This document shows, piece after piece, positions 25,935 to 35,099 of a DNA stretch of 64,000 nucleotides. The position numbers and the translations under genes were made by a program. Positions within the stretch are counted from its first letter, which is position 1. Each line of letters begins with the position of its first letter. The notes under the pieces were generated by a model, which was not told the origin of the DNA, searched no databases, and saw only the letters and a list, made by a program, of their open reading frames with translations. This stretch comes from an uncultured Bacteroidales bacterium (lineage in GTDB: Bacteria > Bacteroidota > Bacteroidia > Bacteroidales > F082), in assembly GCA_905233685.1 (NCBI GenBank), contig CAJOEZ010000006.1, forward strand, positions 79,369 through 143,368, written 5' to 3'.

Positions 25935-27296
25935 TCAGTTCTTGTTTTTCATTCTTTCAATTTCGCTGACGGGTACCGAGTAATACCAGTTGTCGTTTTC
26001 ATTGTCTATTACAGAAACCGCTCCAATGGCGCACCACCTGGAGAGGCCCTTTCGCGTCAGCACGGGACCGCCCGAAAAGCCGTGGTTGATATTGCCATCG
26101 TGGGCAATCATAGTATTGGGATAACCGTCAATGCAATGTGAATCTGTGAGTTGCAACTTCAGGCTTGCTTTCGGCGATTGTATCTGCTTGTCTTCAGCTT
26201 TATTTCCCATCCTTCCCAAAATAATGAGAGAACGGTTGGGGTTGTGACATAGACTGCGCACTTCCTCCTTCGTGGCCAAGTGGATGTTACCTTTCTGATG
26301 GTGAAGTTTGCTTGAGGTATCGGGAATGAATGCAATGTCGCCCAGCATCATGTCGGTGCGGTGGGGACGCACTTTGATGCTTCGCCAGAAATACTGGTGA
26401 TTATAATCGCCACATTCCACGATATGGTCACGTGAATCGTCGAAAATGAAATCTTCCGAAGTTACGTGAAACCAAACGGAATCATTGATTTCAGGCTTTA
26501 GCAATGAGCAATAACTGACCATCTTCCATTTTGCGCTGTCGACACGAGTGATATTGTTTGTTACAGCTTCCAAGGCCATCATAACATGTTCGGGTGTACT
26601 GGCATCTATTATGTATTTTGTGGTTTCCTTAGGAAAGTCTAACCATGGCTCAATGCAATGCCTTGCTGTAACCAATTGGCCGTCGGTTGTCAGGAAGGCA
26701 GTGCCAAACTCATCACGAATAGGGGCGCTTCCCAATACTAGGGTGCTGTCACCTCGGCAAACCAGCAGTTTTACAGAATCTACTTGGATTTGGAAAACTG
26801 ATTCCTTGGAGCTTTCAATCATGGCGTTGGACATGGAAGGTGTATAGAACTGTTGTAATCCGATGCACAGCACTACAGCAGATACTATGGCAATCCACAC
26901 GGTCATCAGACGGCTCTTTTTCCCCATCGTGACAATGCCCGAAGAAGTGTATAGCTCATCCTCGCGGATGTTGAAGACTAATTCTTGCTGCTGTCCTTCA
27001 AAAGCAATGTGGTCGCCGTCGCTGAGGAAGTGTATATGATTAATAGGTGTGCCGTTCACGCGCACTTCATGTTCCTTGTAAGGGGAAGTCCTGATGAGCT
27101 TCCAGCCTTTGTCATTAGGTCGTTTTTCAATTACAGCGATAAAGGCATCTTCGAATTGGCTGCCATTGGCAAGCCTGATGTCGCACGATTCAGTCTGCCC
27201 GATGCGTAGCGTGTTTTGGTCGTTAAACACTTGATCGCCAGCTTTATGAAAAGCATCGTCGCGCTCAAATCGCAAGGTGTAGTATTTCTTAATCAT
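25935..27296 (-). CDS. FHA-TM-trypsin-like serine protease
   Basis: 453 residues. An FHA domain (about 25-110) has LRIGQTESCDIRL and VNGTPINHIHFLSDGDHIAF. After the basic GKKSR comes one membrane segment (130-150). The C-terminal part is a trypsin-like protease with the triad H213 (LVTARHC), D320 (MLGDIAFI) and S408 (HGFSGGPVL). Positive-inside topology places the FHA in the cytosol and the protease in the periplasm, a layout suited to inside-out control of proteolysis by phospho-threonine binding. The start overlaps the upstream RyR gene by 4 bp. Substrates may include the exported TPR or PPC-like proteins, by inference from co-localisation only. Confidence 0.9.
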   Translation of the reverse strand: MIKKYYTLRFERDDAFHKAGDQVFNDQNTLRIGQTESCDIRLANGSQFEDAFIAVIEKRPNDKGWKLIRTSPYKEHEVRVNGTPINHIHFLSDGDHIAFEGQQQELVFNIREDELYTSSGIVTMGKKSRLMTVWIAIVSAVVLCIGLQQFYTPSMSNAMIESSKESVFQIQVDSVKLLVCRGDSTLVLGSAPIRDEFGTAFLTTDGQLVTARHCIEPWLDFPKETTKYIIDASTPEHVMMALEAVTNNITRVDSAKWKMVSYCSLLKPEINDSVWFHVTSEDFIFDDSRDHIVECGDYNHQYFWRSIKVRPHRTDMMLGDIAFIPDTSSKLHHQKGNIHLATKEEVRSLCHNPNRSLIILGRMGNKAEDKQIQSPKASLKLQLTDSHCIDGYPNTMIAHDGNINHGFSGGPVLTRKGLSRWCAIGAVSVIDNENDNWYYSVPVSEIERMKNKN

Positions 27297-28855
27297 GGCT
27301 GGGATTCTTTAAAGGACTGTGCAATTAGTGGGATGCAGGCGGTAAGGTCGTAGTCGTAGAGGCGGACGTTCTGTCCAGTCTTGTCCTCGCGAAGCTCGCG
27401 GTAGGAACAGAGGTCGTAATGGATTTTCTTCTTCTTGTAGACATTCTTCAGGTCTTGCTCGGGTTTCTCTTTCCCAGTTTCCTTAGCCGTGATGAAAGCC
27501 TCGATATTCTCGCGAATTTCCTCACGCTCTGTGTCAGTGGGTGGACGGAAGCCCAAAACTAGGCGTTCCACGCTCCAACGGTTGTGTTCCACTGCGGAGA
27601 GTGTCTCGATTTCTTCCTGCGTCAGTGCGAAGAACTTGTCCCAATCCTTTTCCTCGTGCCCTAACGAGCGCATCTTGGTAGCTATGGTCATTACGTTGTA
27701 AATGTTAGAGTAGCGCATGCTGAAGGTCTGCACGTTGCGCCACGCCGCCTCGACTTTCTCTAATGGCATGTCTGTGGGTGTGCCTTCCTGACCATAACTG
27801 CAAATGTAGAAATAATTGAGTCGTTTGGCCATCTGCAAAAGGGGCAGACGCACATCGTAGCCGCAATCATCCATGCCGATAGGGTAGAGGTTGTGGTAGC
27901 CTTCGGTCTCGCGCACCTTTTCCAGCATCCCCGACCGCTTGGCATAAACAAGAACCGTGATGTCATTCAGATAAAAGTTCTTAGGCAAAGCGAAAGCACG
28001 GTCGAAATTGCTGTCGAAGTCGTTGTCGCAGAGAGCAAGGGTCAGCAGTTGTTCCTTGTCGTTAGACCATAGTTGCAGCTTACGTTGCAGTAAAGGATCA
28101 TAAAAATCTCCGTCTACGAACTCCCATTCCACGTCCACAAAGTCTTCCCGCGTGGAATGATAGATAGGCTCATGATACAGTGTCATACTGCGTTGTTTGA
28201 GGTCTATGCAACGGTAATAACTGTTTTCAAAGAGGTTGGCGTAGCGTTGGACGAATGCATCTTTCTGCGCCGACAGTCCTTCGTCGATGATGGTAATTCG
28301 TGTTCGAAGCGCTTGGTTGCGCACATAGTTGGGGAAGTGTGCAATTAGGGCGGCATGAAGGGCCAGACTCTCGCCAAGGTCGCTGAAGCCAGCAATGACC
28401 AAATGCACGGTCTTGTTGGAGGCTGCGTCAATCTTTTCCCTGTCCAAAGTAGGGTAGAAGCCGCTGCTTTTTCCAAGGCCGCAGAAAACGTTCTTTGCCC
28501 ATTGGTCTTCCATGGTGAAGACGTAAAGCTCAAACTTCTTATGGATTTCGGGATAGAGGTCGAGCGTTTGCAGCAGCCAAAGCGTCACTTTGTCGTGCAG
28601 CAGCAGGTGGCACACGGGCTTCGACTGCCCTTCCGCCGTGGCGGGACAGGTTGTGGCGAAGTCTTCCAAGGCTTGCAGCGTGTCGTGGTCGGCGGTGCCT
28701 TTCTCAGGCAGGACACACAACTCGTGGCAGGGCTTCCCTGTTGGTACTGAGGCGAAGTCGGAGTAGATTTCGACCTCGCATCCCAAGGCCTTGAATTGCC
28801 CGATGATGCTCTCGCGAATGGGGTGGTTGCCGATGATTAGGACTGTATTATTCAT
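27293..28855 (-). CDS. Rossmann (TrkA-N-like) and RyR domain protein
   Basis: 520 residues, cytosolic. It has two Rossmann-like segments: NNTVLIIGNHPIRESIIGQF at the N-terminus and VHLVIAGFSDLGESLALHAA near 170, similar to the NAD-binding TrkA-N/RCK fold. The C-terminal ~90 residues form a RyR domain (LSAVEHNRWSVERLVLGFRP, later HYDLCSYREL), the small domain first seen in ryanodine receptors. Bacterial RyR domains have been linked by comparative genomics to nucleotide-signalling and conflict systems. A second RyR protein lies at 36233-37369. It overlaps the TPR gene upstream by 8 bp and the FHA-protease gene downstream by 4 bp. Confidence 0.82.
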   Translation of the reverse strand: MNNTVLIIGNHPIRESIIGQFKALGCEVEIYSDFASVPTGKPCHELCVLPEKGTADHDTLQALEDFATTCPATAEGQSKPVCHLLLHDKVTLWLLQTLDLYPEIHKKFELYVFTMEDQWAKNVFCGLGKSSGFYPTLDREKIDAASNKTVHLVIAGFSDLGESLALHAALIAHFPNYVRNQALRTRITIIDEGLSAQKDAFVQRYANLFENSYYRCIDLKQRSMTLYHEPIYHSTREDFVDVEWEFVDGDFYDPLLQRKLQLWSNDKEQLLTLALCDNDFDSNFDRAFALPKNFYLNDITVLVYAKRSGMLEKVRETEGYHNLYPIGMDDCGYDVRLPLLQMAKRLNYFYICSYGQEGTPTDMPLEKVEAAWRNVQTFSMRYSNIYNVMTIATKMRSLGHEEKDWDKFFALTQEEIETLSAVEHNRWSVERLVLGFRPPTDTEREEIRENIEAFITAKETGKEKPEQDLKNVYKKKKIHYDLCSYRELREDKTGQNVRLYDYDLTACIPLIAQSFKESQP

Positions 28856-30929
28856 TGGGCTGGTTTTCTTGTTCTTTTAGTTTGGACTGGATTTCGGAGA
28901 GTTTTTCTTTGGCATTTTTTGTTCTTTCATCTTCTTTGCCGTAAATGCTTTCTCTAAGTGTCAAAACCTTGTTGGCGTATTCTAGTGCCGACTGGTAATT
29001 TTCAAGTTTTAAATATGTATAAACAATATTGGTGTGAAGAGCTTCAACATACAAGTGCTTTTCGCCGTATATAGATTGCAGGATCGGTAAACATTTTAAA
29101 CGGTATTCCAAAGCCATATTATAATTCCCCATGTCATAGTATATATCGCCCATTGAATAATATACATTCGCTACGCTTGGATGGTTTTCGCCAAAATAAA
29201 CTAGAAATGTACTTAAGGCATTGTTAGAATACTCTATGGCTTTGTCATAGTTGTTTAATTTCGAAAAAAAAGCAGCAATATTATTATAACAATAAGCGGT
29301 TTCGGGATGATTTTCCCCAAAAACTAATCTAATAATGTCTATCGATTTGTTATAGTATTCTAATGCACGGTTGTAATCACCTTGGTTAGAACATATAACA
29401 GCAATATCATTATAACTTTGTGCTATGGTGAGATGGTTTTTCCCAAGGATAGATTGTCGTATAGTCAGAGCTTTAGTTAGATACTCTTTTGCTTTGTCCA
29501 AATTATCTTGTTGATAATAAACAGAACCGATGTTGGTATAGCTTTGAGCCACATCGGGATGGTTTTCTCCATAAACTAGTTTTCTGATATCCAATGCTTT
29601 ATTGTGATAATCCAAGGCTTTCTCATATTCTCCTAAATTCGAATGGATAAAACCGATATTATTATAGCTTAACGCAATATCGGGATGATTTTTGTCAAGA
29701 ATGATTTCCTGAATATTCAAAGCTTTTTTGAATAACTCAAATGCCTTACCGAAGTTCCCTTGATTTGCATATACAAAGCCAAGATTATTGTATATCATCG
29801 CCACATCTGGATGGATTTCCTCGAATTTGGATAGGCAAATGGTCAGTGATTTATTTATGTGTTCTAGTGCTGACTCGTAATCACATTGAAAAGCATATAC
29901 CCCCCCAATACTGTTATAAATACGACCTAGGTCTGGATGATTTTCTCCATGCTGAAGCTTTAAGATAACTAAGACTTTGTCGTAGTATTCCATTGATTTT
30001 GTAAAGTCCCCGATGTATTCTTTTGTAAAGTCCCCTAATTCTTCAAGCCATATATAATTAGTCGTATCCAGCCCCGCCCTCAATTCGATGTAATACGCTG
30101 CCGAGTCGTTCTCGTGCTGCATCTTGAAGATTTCGAACTTTCTGTAGCAGTCGTTGGCAAGGTCTTCAAGCTCTTTTTGAGCCAACAACTCACTTTGTTC
30201 CAACTGCTCTTGTCGCTGCGATAGTTCTTCTTTTTCCTTCGCATTGATGGCTTTATGTTTCTGATACGCTTTTGCTCGTTGATTAATGTCGCCCTTGGAT
30301 CGGAGCATGGAATCGGCCTTGGTCAACTCGCCGTTGAGGATGAGTTCACTGATTTTTTGGTCGAACTCGTTCAACTGGTCGTAGTCGATGGTGGAGTAGC
30401 GTTCCACCATGTCCTTCACCAGTTGTTCGTTTTGGTCGGTCTCCTCGTAGAGTTTCTGCAAAGCCTGTCGATATTCTTCTTCCGAGATTTTTTGTTGTTC
30501 CTTCAAGGCTTCAATCTCATCCTCGCGTTGGTGGAGTTGGCGGGTGAGGGTACGACGAATCTTGCGTTCGGCTGCCAGTTGGTCTTGCAATTGCTGTTCA
30601 GGTGTCTCCATCACCAAATAAATCGGGTTGGCGGAGTGTTTGTAGGTCTTGGAGAGTGCGTCCATGTCTACCAATTGGTAGCCTTTTTTTCGCACCGAGT
30701 CCACGCGGAACTGCGCCTCGGGGATGGGGAAGGAGAACGCTCCGTCGTCGCTTTGCACGAGCACGGCGGTGCGCCCTTTGATGGAGACCGAGGCCCCTTT
30801 CAGGCCTTGGCCTGGGACGTGTTGGCCGTTCACCATGCGGCCTTTGGTTTTCACATAGCCTTGCTGGGTTTGGGCGGAGGCTGAAAGGATAATCATAATT
30901 GCGGTGATGAGTAATGTGGCTTTCTTCAT
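28848..30929 (-). CDS. Exported beta-domain/coiled-coil TPR protein (paralogue 2)
   Basis: 693 residues from the Met of MKKATLLITAIM; 13 further in-frame codons upstream are not conserved. It has a signal peptide (IMIILSASAQ), a beta domain (GYVKTKGRMVNGQHVPG, SIKGRTAVLVQSDDG), a charged coiled coil with YSTIDYDQLNEFDQKISEL, and then about nine 42-residue TPRs of the kinesin-light-chain type. The first ~270 residues are nearly the same as in the next two TPR genes, whereas the repeat array differs. The array DNA is visibly more AT-rich than the 5' part. The 3' end overlaps the RyR gene by 8 bp, coupling the two. Confidence 0.9.
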   Translation of the reverse strand: MKKATLLITAIMIILSASAQTQQGYVKTKGRMVNGQHVPGQGLKGASVSIKGRTAVLVQSDDGAFSFPIPEAQFRVDSVRKKGYQLVDMDALSKTYKHSANPIYLVMETPEQQLQDQLAAERKIRRTLTRQLHQREDEIEALKEQQKISEEEYRQALQKLYEETDQNEQLVKDMVERYSTIDYDQLNEFDQKISELILNGELTKADSMLRSKGDINQRAKAYQKHKAINAKEKEELSQRQEQLEQSELLAQKELEDLANDCYRKFEIFKMQHENDSAAYYIELRAGLDTTNYIWLEELGDFTKEYIGDFTKSMEYYDKVLVILKLQHGENHPDLGRIYNSIGGVYAFQCDYESALEHINKSLTICLSKFEEIHPDVAMIYNNLGFVYANQGNFGKAFELFKKALNIQEIILDKNHPDIALSYNNIGFIHSNLGEYEKALDYHNKALDIRKLVYGENHPDVAQSYTNIGSVYYQQDNLDKAKEYLTKALTIRQSILGKNHLTIAQSYNDIAVICSNQGDYNRALEYYNKSIDIIRLVFGENHPETAYCYNNIAAFFSKLNNYDKAIEYSNNALSTFLVYFGENHPSVANVYYSMGDIYYDMGNYNMALEYRLKCLPILQSIYGEKHLYVEALHTNIVYTYLKLENYQSALEYANKVLTLRESIYGKEDERTKNAKEKLSEIQSKLKEQENQPNE
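30490..30890. repeat. Copy 1 of the duplicated TPR-protein N-terminal coding block
   Basis: The 5' coding block of this TPR gene is nearly identical at nucleotide level to 32450-32870 and 34630-35040 and more distantly similar to 21730-22150 and 23540-23960. Such blocks are substrates for homologous recombination. Confidence 0.8.
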
Positions 30930-30985
30930 GATAGTATTGTTTGTATTACTTTTGAATGGTGAGAACATTGTGCATCAGACTCTAG

Positions 30986-32923
30986 TCATTGGTCGGCTGC
31001 TTTTTTCATTTCGTCAATTTTGTCTTGCATGGTTTTTATTACGGGATGGTCTTGGGAAACGAGTTTCGAATATATCTTTTTCCCTTTTTCTGCGTACTCG
31101 ATGGCTAACTTCAGGTCGCCCTGTTTCATGTATAGGACACCGATGTTGAAGTTTGCAATGGCAATGGTGGTATGCTCCTTGCCGTAGATGCTTTCAAGGA
31201 TGGGAATCGTTCGGTCCAAGTAATTGGCGGATTGGCCGTAATCGCCCATCTTTTGGTAAATGTTGGCGATGTTGTTGTAGGAATACGCTATGGCAAGGTT
31301 GTCGTCGCTGCCAAAAACCACCCTGTCGATTTCCATGGCATTTTGGGCGTTTTCCAATGCCAAAGGATAGTCTCCCTTTTCGACATAATCTTGACCCAAG
31401 TTGTTGTAACATGTGGAGACCGCCATGTGATTACGTCCATAGTTCTTTAGGTAGATGCTTAAGGCCTCTTGATGATAGGAGATGGCTCCATCATAGTTTT
31501 TTTGGCTGAAACAAACCTGCCCCTTGTTGTTGTAGATGCTTGCCATGTGGGGACTGTCGTTGTCACACGATTTGGAATAAACGTCAAGCGCCTTGTTGAA
31601 CCATTCAAGGGCTGCGTCATACTCTCCCATTTTCTTGTATAGCAACCCGATATTGTTATAGGATTGGCCTAAGCGTTGGTCTGTGGAATCCAAGACGGTT
31701 TTCCTTATCGTCAGCGCTTTCTGGTAATGGTTAAGGGCTTCCTCGTAGTTGTCCAAATCGTCATACAACGAACCGAGGTCGTTGTATAGGTCAGCGATGT
31801 CCTCATGGCTCTCTCCAAAAAGTAGCGATTCCAAGGCAAAGGCATCGTTGTAACACCGAAATGCTTGGTCATATTCTCCAATGATCCTGTAAATATGGCC
31901 CATGTTGTTGTAAATCTGTCCAATCCATGCGCAATTCTCCCCGAATTGTTGGATGGTTTGCCTTAAGGCTCTCCGATAATACGACAAGGCTTTATCATAG
32001 TCTGAGACGTATTCGTAGATGAATGCGCTTGCTTCTGTAGTCCAACTTACATTGGTGGTGTCGAGCTCAGCCCTCATTTCTATATAATATGCTGCCGAGT
32101 CATTCTCGTGCCGCATCTTGCAAATCTCGAACTTGCGGTAACAGTCGTTGGCGAGGTCGTCAAGTTCTTTTTCTAATAAGGTATTGCTTTGGTTCAGATA
32201 TTCTTTCCTTCTCGTTAGCTTTTTCCGTTCTTGTGCATTGGAAGCTTCGTGTTGGTGAAGTTTCGCTATCCTGCCGTGTATGTCGCCTTTTGCGTTGAGC
32301 ATCGAGTCGGCTTTGACGAGGTCGCCCGTAAGGATTAGGTTGCTGATTTCTCTATCGGACTCATTCATCTGGTCGTAATCCAACTCCGAATAGCGTTTGG
32401 CCATGTCGGAGATCAGCTTGTCGTTGTTTTCTTGGTCAGCGTAAAGCTTTTGCAGCGATTTCCGGTATTCTTCGATGGAAATCTTTTGCTGTTCTTTCAA
32501 CGATTCAATCTCATCTTCGCGTTGTTGAAGCTGGTCGGACAATGTGCGTCTGAGTTTCTTTTCGGCTTCTATTCTGTCTTGGAGTTGTTGGCCCGGCGTC
32601 TCCATTACGAGGTAAATCGGGTTGGCGGAAAGTTTGTAGGTCTTGGAGAGCGCGTCCATGTCTACCAATTGGTAGCCTTTCTTCCTTACCGAGTCCACGC
32701 GGAACTGCGCTTCGGGGATGGGGAAGGAGAACGCCCCGTCGTCGCTTTGCACGAGCACGGCGGTGCGCCCTTTGATGGAGACTGTAGCCCCTTTAAGGCC
32801 TTGGCCAGGGACGTGTTGGCCGTTCACCATGCGGCCTTTGGTCTTCACATAGCCCTGTTGCGTCTGGGCAAAAGCGAAGAGACTTGATGATAATAAAATA
32901 CAAATGAGAAATATTCTTTTCAT
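30986..32923 (-). CDS. Exported beta-domain/coiled-coil TPR protein (paralogue 3)
   Basis: 645 residues. It has a signal peptide (IFLICILLSSSLFAFAQ), the family beta domain (with KLSANPIYLVMETP), a coiled coil with YSELDYDQMNESDREISNL, and about eight TPRs (YNNMGHIYRIIGEYDQAF ... NFNIGVLYMKQGDLKLAIEYAEKG). Its array is the least repetitive of the family and its DNA is more GC-rich than the arrays of the other paralogues. It lies 56 bp before the preceding paralogue and 88 bp after the next, forming a tandem triplet. The role is inferred to be periplasmic recognition or scaffolding. Confidence 0.9.
   Translation of the reverse strand: MKRIFLICILLSSSLFAFAQTQQGYVKTKGRMVNGQHVPGQGLKGATVSIKGRTAVLVQSDDGAFSFPIPEAQFRVDSVRKKGYQLVDMDALSKTYKLSANPIYLVMETPGQQLQDRIEAEKKLRRTLSDQLQQREDEIESLKEQQKISIEEYRKSLQKLYADQENNDKLISDMAKRYSELDYDQMNESDREISNLILTGDLVKADSMLNAKGDIHGRIAKLHQHEASNAQERKKLTRRKEYLNQSNTLLEKELDDLANDCYRKFEICKMRHENDSAAYYIEMRAELDTTNVSWTTEASAFIYEYVSDYDKALSYYRRALRQTIQQFGENCAWIGQIYNNMGHIYRIIGEYDQAFRCYNDAFALESLLFGESHEDIADLYNDLGSLYDDLDNYEEALNHYQKALTIRKTVLDSTDQRLGQSYNNIGLLYKKMGEYDAALEWFNKALDVYSKSCDNDSPHMASIYNNKGQVCFSQKNYDGAISYHQEALSIYLKNYGRNHMAVSTCYNNLGQDYVEKGDYPLALENAQNAMEIDRVVFGSDDNLAIAYSYNNIANIYQKMGDYGQSANYLDRTIPILESIYGKEHTTIAIANFNIGVLYMKQGDLKLAIEYAEKGKKIYSKLVSQDHPVIKTMQDKIDEMKKAADQ
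32450..32870. repeat. Copy 2 of the duplicated TPR-protein N-terminal coding block
   Basis: Same block as at 30490-30890 and 34630-35040: long stretches around the beta domain match base for base, with scattered third-position changes. Confidence 0.8.
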
Positions 32924-33011
32924 GGTCTCTTAATATTAGGAGTGTTAATTATACTCTTGGTGTCAGAAATGCGAAATGTCGACTTGGATGGTGATGAAAG
33001 CTCTCATATCT

Positions 33012-35084
33012 CTATTTGTTAACAGAATCTTTGAGTTTTTGTAGAGCGACTTCAATGTTGTGCTTGGTTTTAATTGTTCTTGGATGGTCCTCACCAAAAG
33101 TCGCTTTATTTAGGTCGTAGGCCATTTGATAGTATTCAAGTGCCTTTGAGGCCTCTCCTTTTTTGTTGTAGACATAGCCTATATTGTTATAACTAATGGC
33201 TAAATCTACATTGTCTTCACCCAACACTGCTTTTTTTATGTTTAGTGATTTCTGGTAATATTCTAAAGCTGTGTCGTAATCTCCCGAGTCTCTATAAAGG
33301 GATCCAATATTGTTCAAGTTTATCGAAACGTCATGATGGTTTTCCCCATATACTGCTACCCAGATCTTGTATGCCAACAGATAACATTCTAGTGCTTTTT
33401 CACTATTGCCCATTTTTTTGTTAACGAAGCCTATGTTGTTATAACCATTTGCCACATAAGGATGGCTGGCGCCAAAAATGGATTTGAAGATGCCAACGGA
33501 TTCTTCATAGTAATTCAAGGCTTTGGCATAGTCTTGCATGTTGTCGTATACGACACCAATATTGTTGTATAACGTTGCAACTGATGGGTGGTTTTTGCCC
33601 AAATTGTCTTCAAAGATTGTCAATGCCTTCTCATAATATTCTAATGCTTTTGGATAATCTTCCAAATAATTGTATACATATCCTATATTGTTGTAGCTTG
33701 AAGCTACATCTATATTGTTTTCGCCCAATAACGCTTGTCTTATTTTTAATGATTTTTCGTAGTAATTCAAAGATGATGCATAGTCACTATACGTGTCATA
33801 GACAACACCTAGATTTTGGTAAGATAAAGCCACGGAAAGATTATCCTCGCCAAAAATGTGTTTCTTGATGTCCAACGATTTTATGTAATACTCGTACGCT
33901 TTGTCTTGGTCTCCTATTTCGATGTAGACAAGCCCAATATTATTGTAACAGTCAGCTACATTCGTATGACACTCACCAAACAATGACTTCCTAATATTCA
34001 AAGATTTTTCATGATATAGTAAGGATTGGCTATAATCGCTTAAATCATAATATGTTGTCCCTAGGCAATAATAACTCATCGCAACATCCTCGGATGCATC
34101 TCCGTATAATGCCAACGATCGCCTTAATGCTGTATTGAATATGTCAAGAGTTCTTTTATAATCTGCAAGATATTCTTTAATGAAGATACCAGTGTTGAAC
34201 AGCCACTCCATATTTGTTGTATCCAATTCGGCCCTTAATTCCAAATAGTGCGCCGCCGAATCATTCAAATGTCGCATTTTGAAAATCTCAAATTTCCGAT
34301 AGCAGTCGTTAGCAAGGTCGTCTCGTTCTTTTAGGGTGAGCGCCTCGCTTTGCTCCAAGGCAGCACCTCGACGGGTGAGTTCCTTATTTTCCTTTGCATA
34401 AATGGCTTTGTGCTGTTTGTAAAGAGCCACGCGTTGATTAATGTCGCCCTTGGATCGGAGCATGGAATCGGCCTTGACGAGTTCTCCATTGAGGATGAGT
34501 TCGCTGATTTTTTGGTCGAACTCGTTCAATTGATCGTAGTCGATGGTGGAATAGCGTTCCACCATGTCCTTCACCAGCTGTTCATTTTGGTCGGTCTCCT
34601 CGTAGAGTTTCTGCAAAGCCTGTCGGTATTCCTCCTCCGAGATTTTCTGTTGCTCCTTCAAGGCTTCAATCTCATCCTCGCGCTGGTGGAGTTGGTTGGT
34701 CAGAGTGCGGCGAATCTTGCGTTCGGCGGCCAGTTGGTCTTGCAGTTGCTGCTCAGGCGTCTCCATCACGAGATAAATCGGGTTGGCGGAGTGTTTGTAG
34801 GTCTTGGAAAGCGCGTCCATGTCTACTAATTGGTAGCCTTTCTTCCTTACCGAGTCCACGCGGAACTGCGCCTCGGGGATGGGGAAGGAGAACGCTCCGT
34901 CGTCGCTTTGCACGAGCACGGCGGTGCGCCCTTTGATGGTGACTGTAGCCCCTTTAAGGCCTTGGCCAGGGACGTGTTGGCCGTTTACCATGCGGCCTTT
35001 GGTTTTCACATAGCCCTGTTGCGTCTGGGCAGAAAGCATGATGCCGAGCATCAATGCAATGGAGAGGAGATAAAATTTCTTCAT
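33012..35084 (-). CDS. Exported beta-domain/coiled-coil TPR protein (paralogue 4)
   Basis: 690 residues. It has a signal peptide (LLSIALMLGIMLSAQ), the beta domain, a coiled coil with YSTIDYDQLNEFDQKISEL (as in paralogue 2) and about nine kinesin-light-chain-type TPRs (YNNIGYVYNYLEDYPKALEYYEKALTIFEDNLGKNHPSVA style). The first ~240 residues match paralogue 2 almost exactly while the arrays do not, which suggests gene conversion or exchange of the array. It follows the TIR membrane protein gene by 15 bp, mirroring the TPR/TIR pairing at 17859-22197 but in the opposite gene order. Confidence 0.9.
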   Translation of the reverse strand: MKKFYLLSIALMLGIMLSAQTQQGYVKTKGRMVNGQHVPGQGLKGATVTIKGRTAVLVQSDDGAFSFPIPEAQFRVDSVRKKGYQLVDMDALSKTYKHSANPIYLVMETPEQQLQDQLAAERKIRRTLTNQLHQREDEIEALKEQQKISEEEYRQALQKLYEETDQNEQLVKDMVERYSTIDYDQLNEFDQKISELILNGELVKADSMLRSKGDINQRVALYKQHKAIYAKENKELTRRGAALEQSEALTLKERDDLANDCYRKFEIFKMRHLNDSAAHYLELRAELDTTNMEWLFNTGIFIKEYLADYKRTLDIFNTALRRSLALYGDASEDVAMSYYCLGTTYYDLSDYSQSLLYHEKSLNIRKSLFGECHTNVADCYNNIGLVYIEIGDQDKAYEYYIKSLDIKKHIFGEDNLSVALSYQNLGVVYDTYSDYASSLNYYEKSLKIRQALLGENNIDVASSYNNIGYVYNYLEDYPKALEYYEKALTIFEDNLGKNHPSVATLYNNIGVVYDNMQDYAKALNYYEESVGIFKSIFGASHPYVANGYNNIGFVNKKMGNSEKALECYLLAYKIWVAVYGENHHDVSINLNNIGSLYRDSGDYDTALEYYQKSLNIKKAVLGEDNVDLAISYNNIGYVYNKKGEASKALEYYQMAYDLNKATFGEDHPRTIKTKHNIEVALQKLKDSVNK
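34630..35040. repeat. Copy 3 of the duplicated TPR-protein N-terminal coding block
   Basis: Third member of the nearly identical block set (30490-30890, 32450-32870). Confidence 0.8.
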
Positions 35085-35099
35085 ATTTCTTTTTTTTCA

